A program made the position numbers and the translations under genes. From Patagioenas fasciata (taxonomy: Eukaryota; Chordata; Aves; Columbiformes; Columbidae): a stretch of 64,000 bases of DNA. This document shows, piece by piece, positions 63,351 to 64,000 of the stretch. Position 1 is the stretch's first letter. Each line of letters opens with the position of its first letter. The notes below the pieces were generated by a model, which saw only the letters and a program-made list of their open reading frames with translations, ran no database searches and was not told where the DNA came from. The stretch spans positions 148,179,104 through 148,243,103 of the forward strand of contig NC_092520.1 in the NCBI RefSeq assembly GCF_037038585.1. Reading direction: 5' to 3'.

Positions 63351-64000
63351 GTAAGTAGCTTCTCGTTGTTTTTTATAAAACCTGATCCTCACTGTTGGCT
63401 GTAACTGTTTTGTGGAGATGCGTGCAGTCTGAGTTCCTTGTAGAGGTATATGTTCATATAACTGTACATTCCTTAAATAAGCAGGCATGACTGGTTCATA
63501 AGTATAGAGTATAAGTATATAGTGTCTCTATATATTGGCATATGTGTCATCAAATTACTATGTGGATGAACAAACAAGTAAAGCATAATGCATTTTGTTT
63601 TGCCAGTGGGGAGCCTTTTTCTTCTGAGGTACATTAGTTTCAGCACCGTAACATCACAGTATCAAAGGAAATCTCCTGCTGAGTAATAAGCAACTGCAGT
63701 TCAATAGATATCAATTAGTACAAGTTTTTACCTAGTACGAGGTATCCAGAAACACCACATTCTAATTGCAGGAAGCTACTTAACTGGTTATAAACAAACA
63801 CATAAAGTTCAGGAACTGCATCACATTAAAAACTGCATATCCCTAAGCAACTTGAAATAATGCCTTGTTAGGAAAAAGCCAAGATGTTCCTAATTATGAT
63901 TGTATTAACTGTCTAGATTAGTGTTCTCTAAGGTTTTTTGATCATGCACCTCTATCAGTGAAAAAAAATTTAAGCATATGCTCCCAATACATGTATATTT
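63351..64000 (+). other. YARS2 intron 2 (start), nothing else seen
   Basis: AT-rich intronic sequence following the GTAAGT donor. No further YARS2 exon is visible before the window ends. Confidence 0.8.

Overview
The window reads as nuclear DNA of a bird. The evidence is about a dozen CR1 retrotransposon fragments with the typical 3' tail (ATTCTATGATTCTATGA-like), a solo LTR of an avian ERVL-like type, low gene density, and a GC-rich first exon of mitochondrial tyrosyl-tRNA synthetase (YARS2). The species cannot be named from the sequence.

Layout. From 1 to about 36,000 I recognise no gene. This part holds intergenic DNA with CR1 fragments, microsatellites, a solo LTR (about 26,586-27,100) and a gapless 165-bp repeat pair (26,236-26,400 and 27,951-28,115). 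From 36,072 to 57,441, on the minus strand, lie two tandem, diverged copies of a two-domain cytidine/dCMP deaminase-like gene. The closest family I can recall is CDADC1. I rebuilt the exons by hand from splice sites, reading phase and the match between the copies. The upstream copy (A, 57,441 to about 44,663) keeps a canonical HAE/PCxxC zinc centre in its C-terminal domain but has in-frame TGA codons. The downstream copy (B, 43,641 to 36,072) is open in every recognised exon but has Cys in place of the zinc-ligand His (CAE instead of HAE). In both, the N-terminal domain lacks the catalytic Glu. Exon order and intron phases match between the copies. From 60,600 to 61,745 there is a CpG island holding the YARS2 promoter and exon 1 (plus strand). 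YARS2 exon 2 is at 63,183-63,350 and the gene runs off the right edge.

Structural oddities. A 1,038-bp uninterrupted purine tract (40,953-41,990), built of successive pentamer arrays, lies in an intron of copy B. A 351-bp Tc1/mariner-type element with matching inverted ends and TA flanks (45,295-45,645) lies inside the copy A locus. YARS2 and copy A point away from each other across the CpG island, so a shared promoter is possible but not shown.

The strongest candidate for something undescribed is the tandem deaminase pair beside YARS2. One copy has an altered active-site ligand and the other carries repeated TGA codons in an otherwise conserved frame.
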